The notes below the pieces were generated by a model, which made no database searches, had not been told where the DNA came from, and saw only the letters and a program-made list of their open reading frames with translations. Below are positions 22,872 through 33,533 of a DNA stretch of 64,000 nt, piece after piece (position 1 is the first letter of the stretch; the number at the start of each line of letters is the position of its first letter). The position numbers were made by a program, and so were the translations under genes. The stretch is taken from positions 44,361,501 to 44,425,500 of the forward strand of contig CM077595.1 in assembly GCA_039654915.1 (NCBI GenBank), given 5' to 3'. The DNA is from Aquilaria yunnanensis. Taxonomy: Eukaryota > Streptophyta > Magnoliopsida > Malvales > Thymelaeaceae.

Positions 22872-23276
22872 TCCCGAACACGCTCGCTCAAGAGACTTCG
22901 GAAAACCTGCGATTAAAGAAACTTTTTTACCTTCCTTTGTCCCGAGTGCGCTTGCTCGTAAGACTTTCTGGAAGGCCTGAAAAAATTTGACTAAGTATTT
23001 TTGCAGGCTTTTGCATTTCCAATTTACCCCGAACATGATTGCTCAAAGGACTTCGGAAACCTTCAGTCAAATTTTTTGTTTTTCCAGTTGTCCCGAGCAT
23101 GTTTACTCAAGGGACTTCGGAAAACCTTTCGCGATATTTTTCACTTCCCATTTTCCCGAGCATGTTCGCTCAAGGGAGTTCAAAAAATTATCTCTGCGCT
23201 GGCTATGGCGAGTACTTCTGCGAGATTTTTGTTTTCCATCTTTCCTGAGCGTGATGGCTTAAGGGACTTCGGGAAG
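22872..23276 (+). repeat. Six-copy hairpin module of G4
   Basis: Copies start near 22872, 22939, 23027, 23091, 23151 and 23241. Each has the form CCCGA(G/A)CA(T/C)G, then GCTCAAGGGACTTCGG, with TTCCCGA pairing to TCGGGAA and GAGC pairing to GCTC. Spacers differ in length and sequence, whereas the hairpin core is kept. The array fills the gap between the 3' end of the antisense gene (22736) and the 3' end of pol (about 23407). Confidence 0.78.
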
Positions 23277-23406
23277 TCATATCTACGCTTTATCATGGCG
23301 AGCACCTTTGCGGAATTCTGTTTTGCATAATTTCTGTACACTTAAGAATTTTTCTCAAGAATTTTTCTCATGGCCATTCTGTACAACATAACTCCTCCGC
23401 TCAACC

Positions 23407-25208
23407 TTAAGTGCATAATTTTTTCAAGGCGTCTGAGTGCCAAGTGTTCTTCAATTCTACGCCTTCGGCGTCGCCAAGCTTGTACACGCCTGTTTCGTAC
23501 TTCGTCGAGAACCAGACAGGGTCTTTCCCAGTTTGCGCGAAGTATGCCATGAGATGGCCTTCGGGGTGCGAAGTCGGCCTTTCGGAGAACGAGGTCTCCC
23601 TTCTTGATTTCTTTTGGCCTGGCCCGTAAGTTTACAGCCGCAGCCGCTCTTTGCTGAAAAGCTTTTCTTCTCAGCTCGGCTATTTCTCTGTGTTCGGCCA
23701 CAAGATCGAGATTGGTTCTCAGGCCGAGGTCATTACCACCTTCATCAAATACTTGCACCCGTACTGAAGGTTGAACTACCTCTAGTGGGGTAATGGCCTC
23801 TGTTCCGAAGACGAATGAGAAAGGAGTCTCCCCTGTGGCTCTTCGGGGCGTCGTTCGGTAGCTCCATAATACACTTTGGAGTTCTTCTGGCCATTTCCCT
23901 TTGGCTTCCCCTAGTCTCTTTTTGAAGCCATCTTTTATGGTTCTGTTCGATACTTCCACCTGCCCGTTGCTTTGGGGGTGAGCTACTGGGGCGAAGTGCA
24001 TCTTTATTCCGAGGTTGCTGATGAATTCATGGAATCCTTTGTCTGTGAACTGGGATCCATTATCAGCTACTAGTACCCTCGGTATGCCAAATCTGCACAC
24101 GATGTTCTTCCATAGGAACTTCTGCACTTCTTTTGCCGAGATAGTTGTTAGTGGTTCTGCCTCTACGCACTTTGAGAAATAGTCCAATGCTACAACGCAG
24201 AATTTCACGCCTCCGGGTGCTGTGGGGAGTGGCCCAATAAGGTCTATACCCCAGACTGCGAAGGGCCAAAGATAGTCTGCCGAAGTTACCATTTCCGAGG
24301 GTGTCCTCTGGATTTTCGCGTGTCTCTGGCAGCTACCACATTTCCGGGCGAACTGTCTTGCGTCCTTTCTCAGGGTAGGCCAGAAGTATCCTTAGCGGAG
24401 TATCACTGCTGCCAGGGCATCAGTTCCAATGTGTGAACCACACATGCCTTCGTGAACTTCTTCAAGGACCATTTCAGTATCCTTTTCATCCACACATCTT
24501 TGCAGCGGATTCGCATATCCCTGCCGATATAACTCTTCACCAATCAGGAAGAATCTTGCGGAGCGTCTTAGCAGTCTTGCAGCATCGCCGGGGTCTTCGG
24601 GGAGCAAATTCTCTGTGAGGTATCTTTTTATTGGGTCTTTTCATCCTATTCCCGAGGTCGTCATGCTCAGCACTGACATGCTCGGATGGTCTAGCACCTC
24701 GGTATATGTTTTTGACTTCGGCAAGCAATCTGCCTCAATGTTATTCCGCCGAGGTACATTTTTGATCCGTACGGCGTGAAACTCTTGGATGAGCTTTGCT
24801 ACTAGCTCATGATATTTTGCCAAAATTGGGTCCTTCGCCCCATAATCTCCTGCCGTCTGCCGAACTACAAGCTGGGAATCGCTGTGAGCTTTTAAGTTTC
24901 TCACGCCAATCTTTCTGGCCAAGCGCAATCCCGCTATGAGGGCTTCATACTCAGCTACTTTGTTGGTGATGCCTTGAGCTTTTATGGCCTTCCGAGGCTC
25001 ATACGTAATTTCATGTTCGCCCAGCTCTATGCACCACTTGGAGAGCCTTCCCGAATGATCTACTCTCTTCATGACATCCCGTAGCGGCAGACTACTTCGG
25101 ACGATGATGGGGTGAGCCTGAAAGTATGGTCGCAGCCTTCTCCTTGCAAGCACCAAGGCGTATATAGCTTTTTGAAGCAGAGGGTACCTGATTTCGGCGC
25201 CATGCAGG
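23407..25208 (-). pseudogene. pol of G4, part 2: RNase H, archaeal RNase H, integrase
   Basis: Read on the minus strand from the copia insertion point. Rest of native RNase H (25156 down), archaeal-type RNase H with E-Y-E-A-L and S-D-S-Q-L but with its first aspartate region deleted (A-I-K-A-Q is followed directly by I-T-N-K-V-A-E-Y-E), zinc-finger part (24607-24392), and integrase core (24292 down) with D-L-I-G, A-D-N-G-S-Q-F and N-G-Q-V-E-V, the catalytic triad intact. Stops separate these pieces, and a late frameshift spoils the C-terminus. Confidence 0.88.
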
Positions 25209-26624
25209 TGTTAGTATTGTGCCCAAAAAGCCAATCATGAGATGATTGTATTTTTGCACATTGAGTCATGATATTTTATTGAGGCATTAATCCAGCAATT
25301 TTGTTTGTTGTTTTGTTTCTGCGTAACGTAATAAACATAATTGTAACCCTAGAATAATGATATTCTTAAATGTCCCTAGTCTAGTATTATTGTGGAGCGG
25401 GTTGCAATAATACATAATGACTAGCATATGTGGAGACTAATATGAGATATGTAGTCTACATATGGGTACAAGTTGGAGAACTTGTGTACTGGACCGACCC
25501 ACCATGAGAACACTTCATGGATCGTTATATGAGTGTCATAAGTGATTCTCATAGTGATCATGGTATATGTAGTCCTTCGACCTATGATCATCAAGGTTCC
25601 CTACATGTGAGTCACATACTTTGATACTTTCCTTTGTTGCTCGTAACTGAGTGAACTTGAAGGAGGTCATTGGGTATGTCACATATCATGCGGAGGGATT
25701 TGTATGATCAAGATGGGATTTGTCCCTCCTATGTAACGGGAGTGATATCTTTGGGCCCCTTGATAGAGTGAGACTTAGAAAATGCATGGCCATGCTCCGA
25801 TGAGTTGATATATGATATCAATGTCATCAGTTTAAGTTAGTCTACTCGGTAATCAAGAAACCAAAGATTGGGCTATACGAGAGTGACACATTCCATGTCT
25901 CGTGCTTAGTCTTGATATCTTGGACAAAGGGACAATAGCATATATCGGTGATGATCATAAAGGTTTAGTCAATTCACCGACAATCTTGTCACTTGGGTAG
26001 CAATGATGTGTTGCTAGACACCGCTCATTGCTTATGATTATAAATGTGATTTATGATCATTGCCAACATGGCAAGAGCCTATTGGGTCGCACACGTAGAG
26101 CTATTTGGATCATTAGAGTGCATGGGCTAATTATTTGGGTTATGGTTTCACTTTAATTTCATATTAATAATGGGCCAAGGAGTTGAGCCATTATTAAGCC
26201 CGAAATTAAATCCTAATTGGATTAGGGCTTTGAAACCCATTAGGCCTGGAAGTTGAGTCTCACTATAAATACAACTTTTAAGTGAGAAATTCGTAGGTCT
26301 CCTTGCCCTAGCCTCCCAAAAGGACAGCCGCACTCTTCTCTTGCAATTCCTTGGAGGACGCAAGCTAGCACTGCGAGCGCAAGAGAAACGCATCTGCCGG
26401 GACGTGGTGGAAGCGTGGTGATCCCGAGAGGCTCGTGTGGATACCATAGAGAGCCTGAACACGTCAACTGTTCAGGTTTTGTGATTCGACTCTACAGTTG
26501 AGTGAGAGATCTCAACCGAAAATTAGGTATGAAATTTTTGAACACCCGGTTTACCCCGTTTCACTTGGATCCTGGAGGGTTTCGGTTAAATTCCGCTGCG
26601 CTGTTTGGCTCCCGAAACCCAACA
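25209..26624 (+). repeat. 5' LTR of the copia element
   Basis: 1416 bases, TGTTAGTATT...CCCAACA. TATAAATA at 26264-26271 is the likely promoter. The same LTR family forms a solo LTR at 58657-60074. Confidence 0.96.
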
Positions 26625-26625
26625 G

Positions 26626-26637
26626 TGGTATCAGAGC
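26626..26637 (+). other. Primer-binding site of copia element (initiator tRNA-Met)
   Basis: TGGTATCAGAGC, one base after the LTR end, is the standard complement to the 3' end of plant initiator methionine tRNA. Confidence 0.95.
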
Positions 26638-28151
26638 TACTGGTGAAACCCTAAATCGGGATTGAGTGTTGAATCGCATGATGCTATGTCTTCGATTGGT
26701 TTTCGGCCATGATTAATTAGATTGATTCATGATGCATGAAACCGGAATTCGTAATGAACATATGAGATATATGAAGAAACAACACAAATTGGTTAATGAG
26801 ATTAACCCGAAATTGATAGGTATGAGATACCTATATGGATTAGGATTCTTGCAATAGTTGCAAAAACCCTAGGTTTGTTCGGATTCGGCCTGTTCGGGCA
26901 CCGAAAGTAAGGTATTTTTGGTGGCTCGAATGGAGGAGTCTCGGGTGCCTACTTTCTCGAAATAGAAGATTTCGGGCTAAGCAATTGTAAGACAATTTTT
27001 TGCGCCGGGGGGCGCTGCCCCCCACGCCCCCCGCAAGGGCGGCTCCCCTTGACCCCGTCCGCTGACCGGTCAGCGGAACCACCGCCCGCTGACCGGCCAG
27101 CGGGACCGCCGTATGCGAAGCGCCACATAAATAAAAACTGGTTAATCAACACGCGAAAATTGGCATGCATCTTTGTTGAATGAGATTTGACATGATATGC
27201 TGATTAGTGTTTGAAGCATGGTGCATGGTTATAGCCCTTGATTGGTTGTACTTGTAAATACGGCCTGCGAGTCGTGCCTTTTCTTATCACTCTCATTGTA
27301 CATTCTCTTCTCACCTTACTCCCCTCGAATGTAACTCGAGGTTTCTATTATTGATGTAATGGTGCATTATGGGATCGTCCAAGGTGGTATGTCCAAGGAG
27401 GTGACAACAAAAAGGCAGCCAAGAAAGGAAGAGAAGGAGCTTGTGAAGACTCTTTTCTTTTCTTAGGCTTTTATGATATTCTCATTGGCTTGAGAATATC
27501 GCATAGTTTGGGCTATAACCATGTCACGTTTATTTCTTGTAAGCATGAGATGCATGTTTTATATTTGTATGTGATGCATGTATAAAACAACCGGAGATAA
27601 CAAATTGGTGAGATCAAAAGATAAAATCCCTCAAACAAATATTAAGTCATTAAATGTGATGCCTTCCAAATGTTGGCACTCGTCAAGACTTTGATCAACA
27701 TTAGGTGGGTTTGCCAAAGCAAAGTACCTATGTTCATCTTGGTAAGGCGCGATGGGATAATAGTGATATCCAAACTGCTAACTTTGGGTTCGACTTAACT
27801 AAGTCATCCTAATAGGATTAGGGACTTAGAGGCATAGAGTTGGGCTTAAGTTCATGAGATGAGCTTGGACAAGTGTTGTTCACCCAACTATCCAAGAGTT
27901 GCATAAGATGCAATTGGCAATGAGTTGCCTACCTAAATAGCTGTAACTTGAGAGAAAAGCCAAAGCTGACTCAGGTTGTGGTCAAATATGGATCTTGGCC
28001 CACTAGAATACCTTAGCACCGAGGTGTTCCGAAATAATATCGAGGGTTATTATTTTGAGGAAAATAGTGGGAGTATCATTTAATAAAAGTCCTTATTAAA
28101 TGAATTAAAATACATGACTCTTACACTGCATATTTACTGTTGTAGATAACC
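26638..28151 (+). other. Long untranslated leader of the copia element
   Basis: About 1.5 kb between the primer-binding site and the ATG, with no long frame. It holds a very GC-rich island at 27001-27120 in an otherwise AT-rich sequence. Within it are an 18-base perfect palindrome (27059-27076) and a 20-base near-palindrome (27085-27104), both built on GCTGACCGG. Packaging or dimer signals would be expected in such a leader; that is inference. Confidence 0.7.
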
Positions 28152-31100
28152 ATGGCACAAAACACATCGACACTTTCATTGCGATCGATCCTTGAGAAGG
28201 AAAAACTGAATGGGACCAACTTTATCAAATGGTACCGAAACTTGAGGATAGTCCTCAAACAAGAGAGAAAGGCATATGTCCTAGAGCAGCCCATTCCGAA
28301 TGAGCCTGCTGCCACTGCTCCAAGAGCTGAAAGGGATGCTCACAAGAGGCATTCTGATGATGCTTTGGATGTTGCATGCCTCATGCTTATTACCATGGAA
28401 TCTGAGCTTCAGAAGCAACATGAGAACATGGGGGCGTTCGATATGATCGAACATCTCAAAATGCTTTTCCAAGAGCAAGCTAGGCATGAGAGGTTTGAGA
28501 CCTCTAAGGCATTGTTTCAGTGCAAGATGTCTGAGGGAAGTCCCGTGGGTCCTCATGTGCTCAAGATGATTGGGTACATTGAGAATCTTGAGAATTTGGG
28601 ATTTGCTCTTCAGAAAGAGTTGGCTATCGATGTAGTCTTGCAATCGTTGCCTGAAAGCTACAGTCAGTTCGTCATGAACTATAACATGAACGACCTAGAC
28701 AAGTCCCTTCCTGAATTGCTCAACATGTTGAGAACTGCTGAGCAAAACCTTAAGAAGGCTAAGCCCATTTTGATGGTTCAAAAGGGCAAGGGAAAGGGAA
28801 AAGCCAACAAGAAGAAGGATAAAGCTAATGGAAAGTCCAATGCTAGTTCTTCTTCAGCTGCACTGAAACCAAAGGGTGGTGTGGCAAAGGAAGGGGAGTG
28901 CTTCCATTGTAAGCAACCTGGACACTGGAAGCGCAACTGCAAGCTCTATCTTGAAGAACTTGCTAAGGAAAAGGGAAGTAAGACTTCCACTTCAGGTATT
29001 TTTGTTATAGAGGCTAACTTTTCTACTTCCTCATCTTGGGTATTGGATACTGGATGTGGATCTCACATTTGTGCAAATGTGCAGGATCTAAGTAGAAGTA
29101 GAAGATTGGCCCGAGGTGAAGTGGACCTACGTGTTGGAAATGGAGCAAGGGTTGCTGCCTTAGCCGTAGGGACTTATGTTCTCACTTTACCTAGTGGATT
29201 AGTTTTAGAATTAGACAACTGCTACTTTGTGCCTACTATTAGTAGAAATTTGATTTCTGTTTCTTGTTTGGACAAGAAAGGTTTTTCATTTATAATAAAG
29301 GACAAATGTTGTTCTATTTATTTGAATGAAATCTTTTATGGTAGTGCTCAACTTAGCAATGGGTTGTATGTTCTAGACCTTGAAGATCCAATCTATAATG
29401 TGAATACCAAGAAGGTCAGATTAAATGATTCAAACTTGACCTATCTCTGGCACTGTCGCTTGGGCCATATAAATGAGACCCGCATATCCAAGCTCCATAA
29501 GGATGGACTCTTGGACTCATTTGATTTTGAATCATATGAGACATGTGAGTCATGTTTGTTGGGCAAGATGACCAAAGCCCCATTCACAGGGCAAAGTGAA
29601 AGGGCTAATGACTTACTAGGACTCATACATAGTGATGTATGTGGCCCTATGTCTACACAAGCTAGAGGAGGTTTCCAATACTTCATTACTTTCACTGATG
29701 ACTTCAGCAGATATGGCTATGTGTATCTTATGAGACACAAGTCAGAATCCTTTGAAAAGTTCAAAGAATTCAAGAATGAAGTAGAGAATCAACTCGGGAA
29801 GAGTATCAAAGTGCTTCGATCAGATCGAGGTGGAGAGTACTTGGATCGAGAATTCCTTGACTATCTGAAGGAGTGTGGTATAATATCACAACTCACTCCA
29901 CCAGGTACACCTCAATGGAATGGTGTTTCTGAAAGGAGAAATCGAACTCTGTTAGACATGGTTCGCTCCATGATGAGTCAAGCTGACCTTCCAAACTCCT
30001 TTTGGGGACATGCTCTAGAGACAGCCGCTTTTACACTAAACCGAGTTCCATCTAAATCGGTTCAAAAGACACCATATGAGATATGGAGTGGGAGGCGTCC
30101 CAATTTGTCTTTTATGAAGATTTGGGGCTGTGATGTTTATGTAAAACGTCAATCCTCTAACAAACTAGGGCCCAAATCTCAAAAATGTCTTTTTGTTGGG
30201 TATCCCAAAGAAACAAAGGGTTACTATTTCTACAATCCCTCTGAGCAAAAAGTGTTTGTTGCTCGAACTGGTGTCTTTTTGGAGAAAGAGTTTATCTCTA
30301 AAGGAACTAGTGGGAGGAAAGTAGAACTTGAAGAAATTCAAGAACAACAAGAAGACATCGAACCTGAAATGGAACCTGAACAGACACCACAAGATGTTGT
30401 GGTTCAAGAGTCTGTTCCTGTAGCACAAAGCCCACGTAGGACTGGTAGGATTCGGCGTGAGCCCGAGAGATATGGATTTCTCGTGACTCACACCGGTGAT
30501 GTGATGCTCATGGATCAAGATGAGCCCACAACCTACCAACAAGCTATGTCGGGGCCTGACTCTGAGAAGTGGCTAATGGCCATGAAATCCGAGATGGAAT
30601 CCATGTATGAAAACCAAGTATGGACTTTGGTTGACCCACCTGAAGGGGTAAAACCTATAGGGTGCAAATGGGTTTTCAAGAAGAAAACTGACATGGATGG
30701 TAATGTGATTACCTTTAAGGGAAGATTGGTTGCAAAAGGTTTCAAGCAAATTCATGGTATTGACTATGATGAAACTTTTTCACCAGTTGCTATGCTTAAA
30801 TCCATCCGAATTTTGTTTGCTATTGCTGCACACTATGATTATGAGATATGGCAAATGGATGTCAAAACTGCATTCCTAAATGGAAAGCTACTTGAGGATG
30901 TGTACATGACACAGCCTGAGGGTTTTGTCACTCCTGGGAATGCCAATAAAGTGTGCAAATTGCAAAGGTCCATTTATGGACTGAAGCAAGCTTCTCGAAG
31001 TTGGAATCTTCGTTTTGATGATGCAATCAAAGAGTTTGGTTTTATCAAAAATGAAGATGAACCTTGTGTCTACAAGAAGGTTAGTGGGAGCGCTATTGTC

Positions 31101-32123
31101 TTCTTGGTGTTGTATGTAGATGACATACTACTCATCGGGAATGACATTCCTGAGCTACAGTCTGTGAAGACTTGGCTAAGGAAATGTTTCTCTATGAAGG
31201 ACTTGGGTGAAGCAGCCTATGTGTTAGGCATCAGGATCTATAGAGATAGATCTAGAAAGCTTCTTGGCCTAAGTCAAAGTACATATATTGACAAGGTGCT
31301 AAAGAGGTTTAGCATGCAAGATTCCAAGAAAGGATTCTTGCCCATGTCACATGGTATCACTCTTTCTAGATCTCAGTGTCCGAGTACAACCGAGGAGAGA
31401 GAGCGCATGAGTAAGATTCCATATGCCTCAGCAATTGGATCTATCATGTATGCCATGATATGTACTCGTCCCGATGTCTCATATGCTTTGAGCATGACGA
31501 GTAGGTACCAATCGAACCCCGGTGAAAGTCACTGGACAGCTGTTAAGAACATCCTTAAGTACTTACGAAGGACTAAGGATGCATTCTTGGTCTTTGGAGG
31601 TGAAGATGAGCTCGTTGTAAGGGGTTACACCGATGCAAGCTTCCAATCCGATAAGGATGATTTTAGATCGCAATCTGGTTATGTGTTTTGTATTGGTGGT
31701 GGTGCTGTAAGCTGGAAGAGTTCAAAGCAAGAGACAGTAGCTGACTCTACAACAGAATCTGAGTACATTGCCGCCTCTGATGCTGCGAAGGAGGCAGTTT
31801 GGATCAAGAAGTTCATCACTGAACTTGGAGTGGTTCCAAGCATTGTTGACCCGATAGAGCTCTATTGTGACAACAATGGAGCAATCGCACAGGCTAAGGA
31901 ACCTCGATCTCACCAGCGATCCAAACACATACTCCGACGCTATCATCTCATCAGGGAGATCATCGAGAGGGGTGATGTAAGGATATGCAGGACTTCGACA
32001 GACAGCAACATTGCTGATCCACTGACAAAGCCCCTTACGCAGCAAAAGCATGATAGCCATTCTAGGTCCATCGGTATTAGATACATGGATGATTGGCTTT
32101 TAGTGCAAGTGGGAGATTGTTAG
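28152..32123 (+). CDS. Copia gag-protease-integrase-RT-RNaseH polyprotein
   Basis: 1323 codons without a stop. Gag of the copia type covers about 1-245. A zinc knuckle C-F-H-C...H-W-K-R-N-C lies at about 251-264. The protease active site is D-T-G near 298. The integrase has an H-H-C-C finger (about 435-480) and a D, D, E triad (H-S-D-V-C-G; R-S-D-R-G-G-E; V-S-E-R-R-N). RT has Q-M-D-V-K-T-A-F-L-N-G and Y-V-D-D at about 987. RNase H has Y-T-D-A-S, S-E-Y and C-D-N-N. In copia elements integrase precedes RT, as here. The ATG is the first in frame after the leader and fits the gag N-terminus. The last two codons lie inside the 3' LTR, and the polypurine tract is coding. All catalytic motifs are present, so it could be active. 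Confidence 0.97.
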   Translation: MAQNTSTLSLRSILEKEKLNGTNFIKWYRNLRIVLKQERKAYVLEQPIPNEPAATAPRAERDAHKRHSDDALDVACLMLITMESELQKQHENMGAFDMIEHLKMLFQEQARHERFETSKALFQCKMSEGSPVGPHVLKMIGYIENLENLGFALQKELAIDVVLQSLPESYSQFVMNYNMNDLDKSLPELLNMLRTAEQNLKKAKPILMVQKGKGKGKANKKKDKANGKSNASSSSAALKPKGGVAKEGECFHCKQPGHWKRNCKLYLEELAKEKGSKTSTSGIFVIEANFSTSSSWVLDTGCGSHICANVQDLSRSRRLARGEVDLRVGNGARVAALAVGTYVLTLPSGLVLELDNCYFVPTISRNLISVSCLDKKGFSFIIKDKCCSIYLNEIFYGSAQLSNGLYVLDLEDPIYNVNTKKVRLNDSNLTYLWHCRLGHINETRISKLHKDGLLDSFDFESYETCESCLLGKMTKAPFTGQSERANDLLGLIHSDVCGPMSTQARGGFQYFITFTDDFSRYGYVYLMRHKSESFEKFKEFKNEVENQLGKSIKVLRSDRGGEYLDREFLDYLKECGIISQLTPPGTPQWNGVSERRNRTLLDMVRSMMSQADLPNSFWGHALETAAFTLNRVPSKSVQKTPYEIWSGRRPNLSFMKIWGCDVYVKRQSSNKLGPKSQKCLFVGYPKETKGYYFYNPSEQKVFVARTGVFLEKEFISKGTSGRKVELEEIQEQQEDIEPEMEPEQTPQDVVVQESVPVAQSPRRTGRIRREPERYGFLVTHTGDVMLMDQDEPTTYQQAMSGPDSEKWLMAMKSEMESMYENQVWTLVDPPEGVKPIGCKWVFKKKTDMDGNVITFKGRLVAKGFKQIHGIDYDETFSPVAMLKSIRILFAIAAHYDYEIWQMDVKTAFLNGKLLEDVYMTQPEGFVTPGNANKVCKLQRSIYGLKQASRSWNLRFDDAIKEFGFIKNEDEPCVYKKVSGSAIVFLVLYVDDILLIGNDIPELQSVKTWLRKCFSMKDLGEAAYVLGIRIYRDRSRKLLGLSQSTYIDKVLKRFSMQDSKKGFLPMSHGITLSRSQCPSTTEERERMSKIPYASAIGSIMYAMICTRPDVSYALSMTSRYQSNPGESHWTAVKNILKYLRRTKDAFLVFGGEDELVVRGYTDASFQSDKDDFRSQSGYVFCIGGGAVSWKSSKQETVADSTTESEYIAASDAAKEAVWIKKFITELGVVPSIVDPIELYCDNNGAIAQAKEPRSHQRSKHILRRYHLIREIIERGDVRICRTSTDSNIADPLTKPLTQQKHDSHSRSIGIRYMDDWLLVQVGDC
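32107..32117 (+). other. Polypurine tract of the copia element
   Basis: AAGTGGGAGAT directly before the LTR start at 32118. It overlaps the last codons of the polyprotein. Confidence 0.9.
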
Positions 32124-33533
32124 TATTGTGCCCAAAAAGCCAATCATGAGATGATTGTATTTTTGCACATTGAGTCATGATATTTTATTGAGGCATTAAT
32201 CCAGCAATTTTGTTTGTTGTTTTGTTTCTGCGTAACGTAATAAACATAATTGTAACCCTAGAATAATGATATTCTTAAATGTCCCTAGTCTAGTATTATT
32301 GTGGAGCGGGTTGCAATAATACATAATGACTAGCATATGTGGAGACTAATATGAGATATGTAGTCTACATATGGGTACAAGTTGGAGAACTTGTGTACTG
32401 GACCGACCCACCATGAGAACACTTCATGGATCGTTATATGAGTGTCATAAGTGATTCTCATAGTGATCATGGTATATGTAGTCCTTCGACCTATGATCAT
32501 CAAGGTTCCCTACATGTGAGTCACATACTTTGATACTTTCCTTTGTTGCTCGTAACTGAGTGAACTTGAAGGAGGTCATTGGGTATGTCACATATCATGC
32601 GGAGGGATTTGTATGATCAAGATGGGATTTGTCCCTCCTATGTAACGGGAGTGATATCTTTGGGCCCCTTGATAGAGTGAGACTTAGAAAATGCATGGCC
32701 ATGCTCCGATGAGTTGATATATGATATCAATGTCATCAGTTTAAGTTAGTCTACTCGGTAATCAAGAAACCAAAGATTGGGCTATACGAGAGTGACACAT
32801 TCCATGTCTCGTGCTTAGTCTTGATATCTTGGACAAAGGGACAATAGCATATATCGGTGATGATCATAAAGGTTTAGTCAATTCACCGACAATCTTGTCA
32901 CTTGGGTAGCAATGATGTGTTGCTAGACACCGCTCATTGCTTATGATTATAAATGTGATTTATGATCATTGCCAACATGGCAAGAGCCTATTGGGTCGCA
33001 CACGTAGAGCTATTTGGATCATTAGAGTGCATGGGCTAATTATTTGGGTTATGGTTTCACTTTAATTTCATATTAATAATGGGCCAAGGAGTTGAGCCAT
33101 TATTAAGCCCGAAATTAAATCCTAATTGGATTAGGGCTTTGAAACCCATTAGGCCTGGAAGTTGAGTCTCACTATAAATACAACTTTTAAGTGAGAAATT
33201 CGTAGGTCTCCTTGCCCTAGCCTCCCAAAAGGACAGCCGCACTCTTCTCTTGCAATTCCTTGGAGGACGCAAGCTAGCACTGCGAGCGCAAGAGAAACGC
33301 ATCTGCCGGGACGTGGTGGAAGCGTGGTGATCCCGAGAGGCTCGTGTGGATACCATAGAGAGCCTGAACACGTCAACTGTTCAGGTTTTGTGATTCGACT
33401 CTACAGTTGAGTGAGAGATCTCAACCGAAAATTAGGTATGAAATTTTCGAACACCCGGTTTACCCCGTTTCACTTGGATCCTGGAGGGTTTCGGTTAAAT
33501 TCCGCTGTGCTGTTTGGCTCCCGAAACCCAACA
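32118..33533 (+). repeat. 3' LTR of the copia element
   Basis: 1416 bases, same length as the 5' LTR with two differences seen. TATAAATA is at 33173-33180. It is followed by the GCAGG duplication and G4 pol. Confidence 0.96.

Larger units (their letters stand above)
25209..33533 (+). mobile_element. Intact, very young Ty1/copia element
   Basis: 8325 bases with GCAGG target duplications (25204-25208 and 33534-33538). It splits the RNase H of G4 at S-K-S-L-H-G-A-E; removing it restores that reading frame. The two 1416-base LTRs differ at only two positions that I found (near 26540/33449 and 26599/33508). It has a primer-binding site, 1.5 kb leader, one 1323-codon polyprotein and a polypurine tract. 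Everything needed for transposition appears present. I do not assign a copia lineage. Confidence 0.97.

Noticed and set aside
23342..24292. A complete 316-residue integrase gene on the minus strand.
   Set aside because: It is the C-terminal part of G4 pol cut by stops; its last 50 or so residues are out of frame.
27059..27104. Repeated GC-rich palindromes as a possible CRISPR-like or integron array.
   Set aside because: Only two units, no regular spacers, eukaryotic context, and located in a retrotransposon leader.
33057..33371. A 104-codon minus-strand frame present in both copia LTRs (also 26148-26462).
   Set aside because: It occurs twice only because the LTRs are identical. It lies over the LTR promoter and transcript start, with no recognisable domain.
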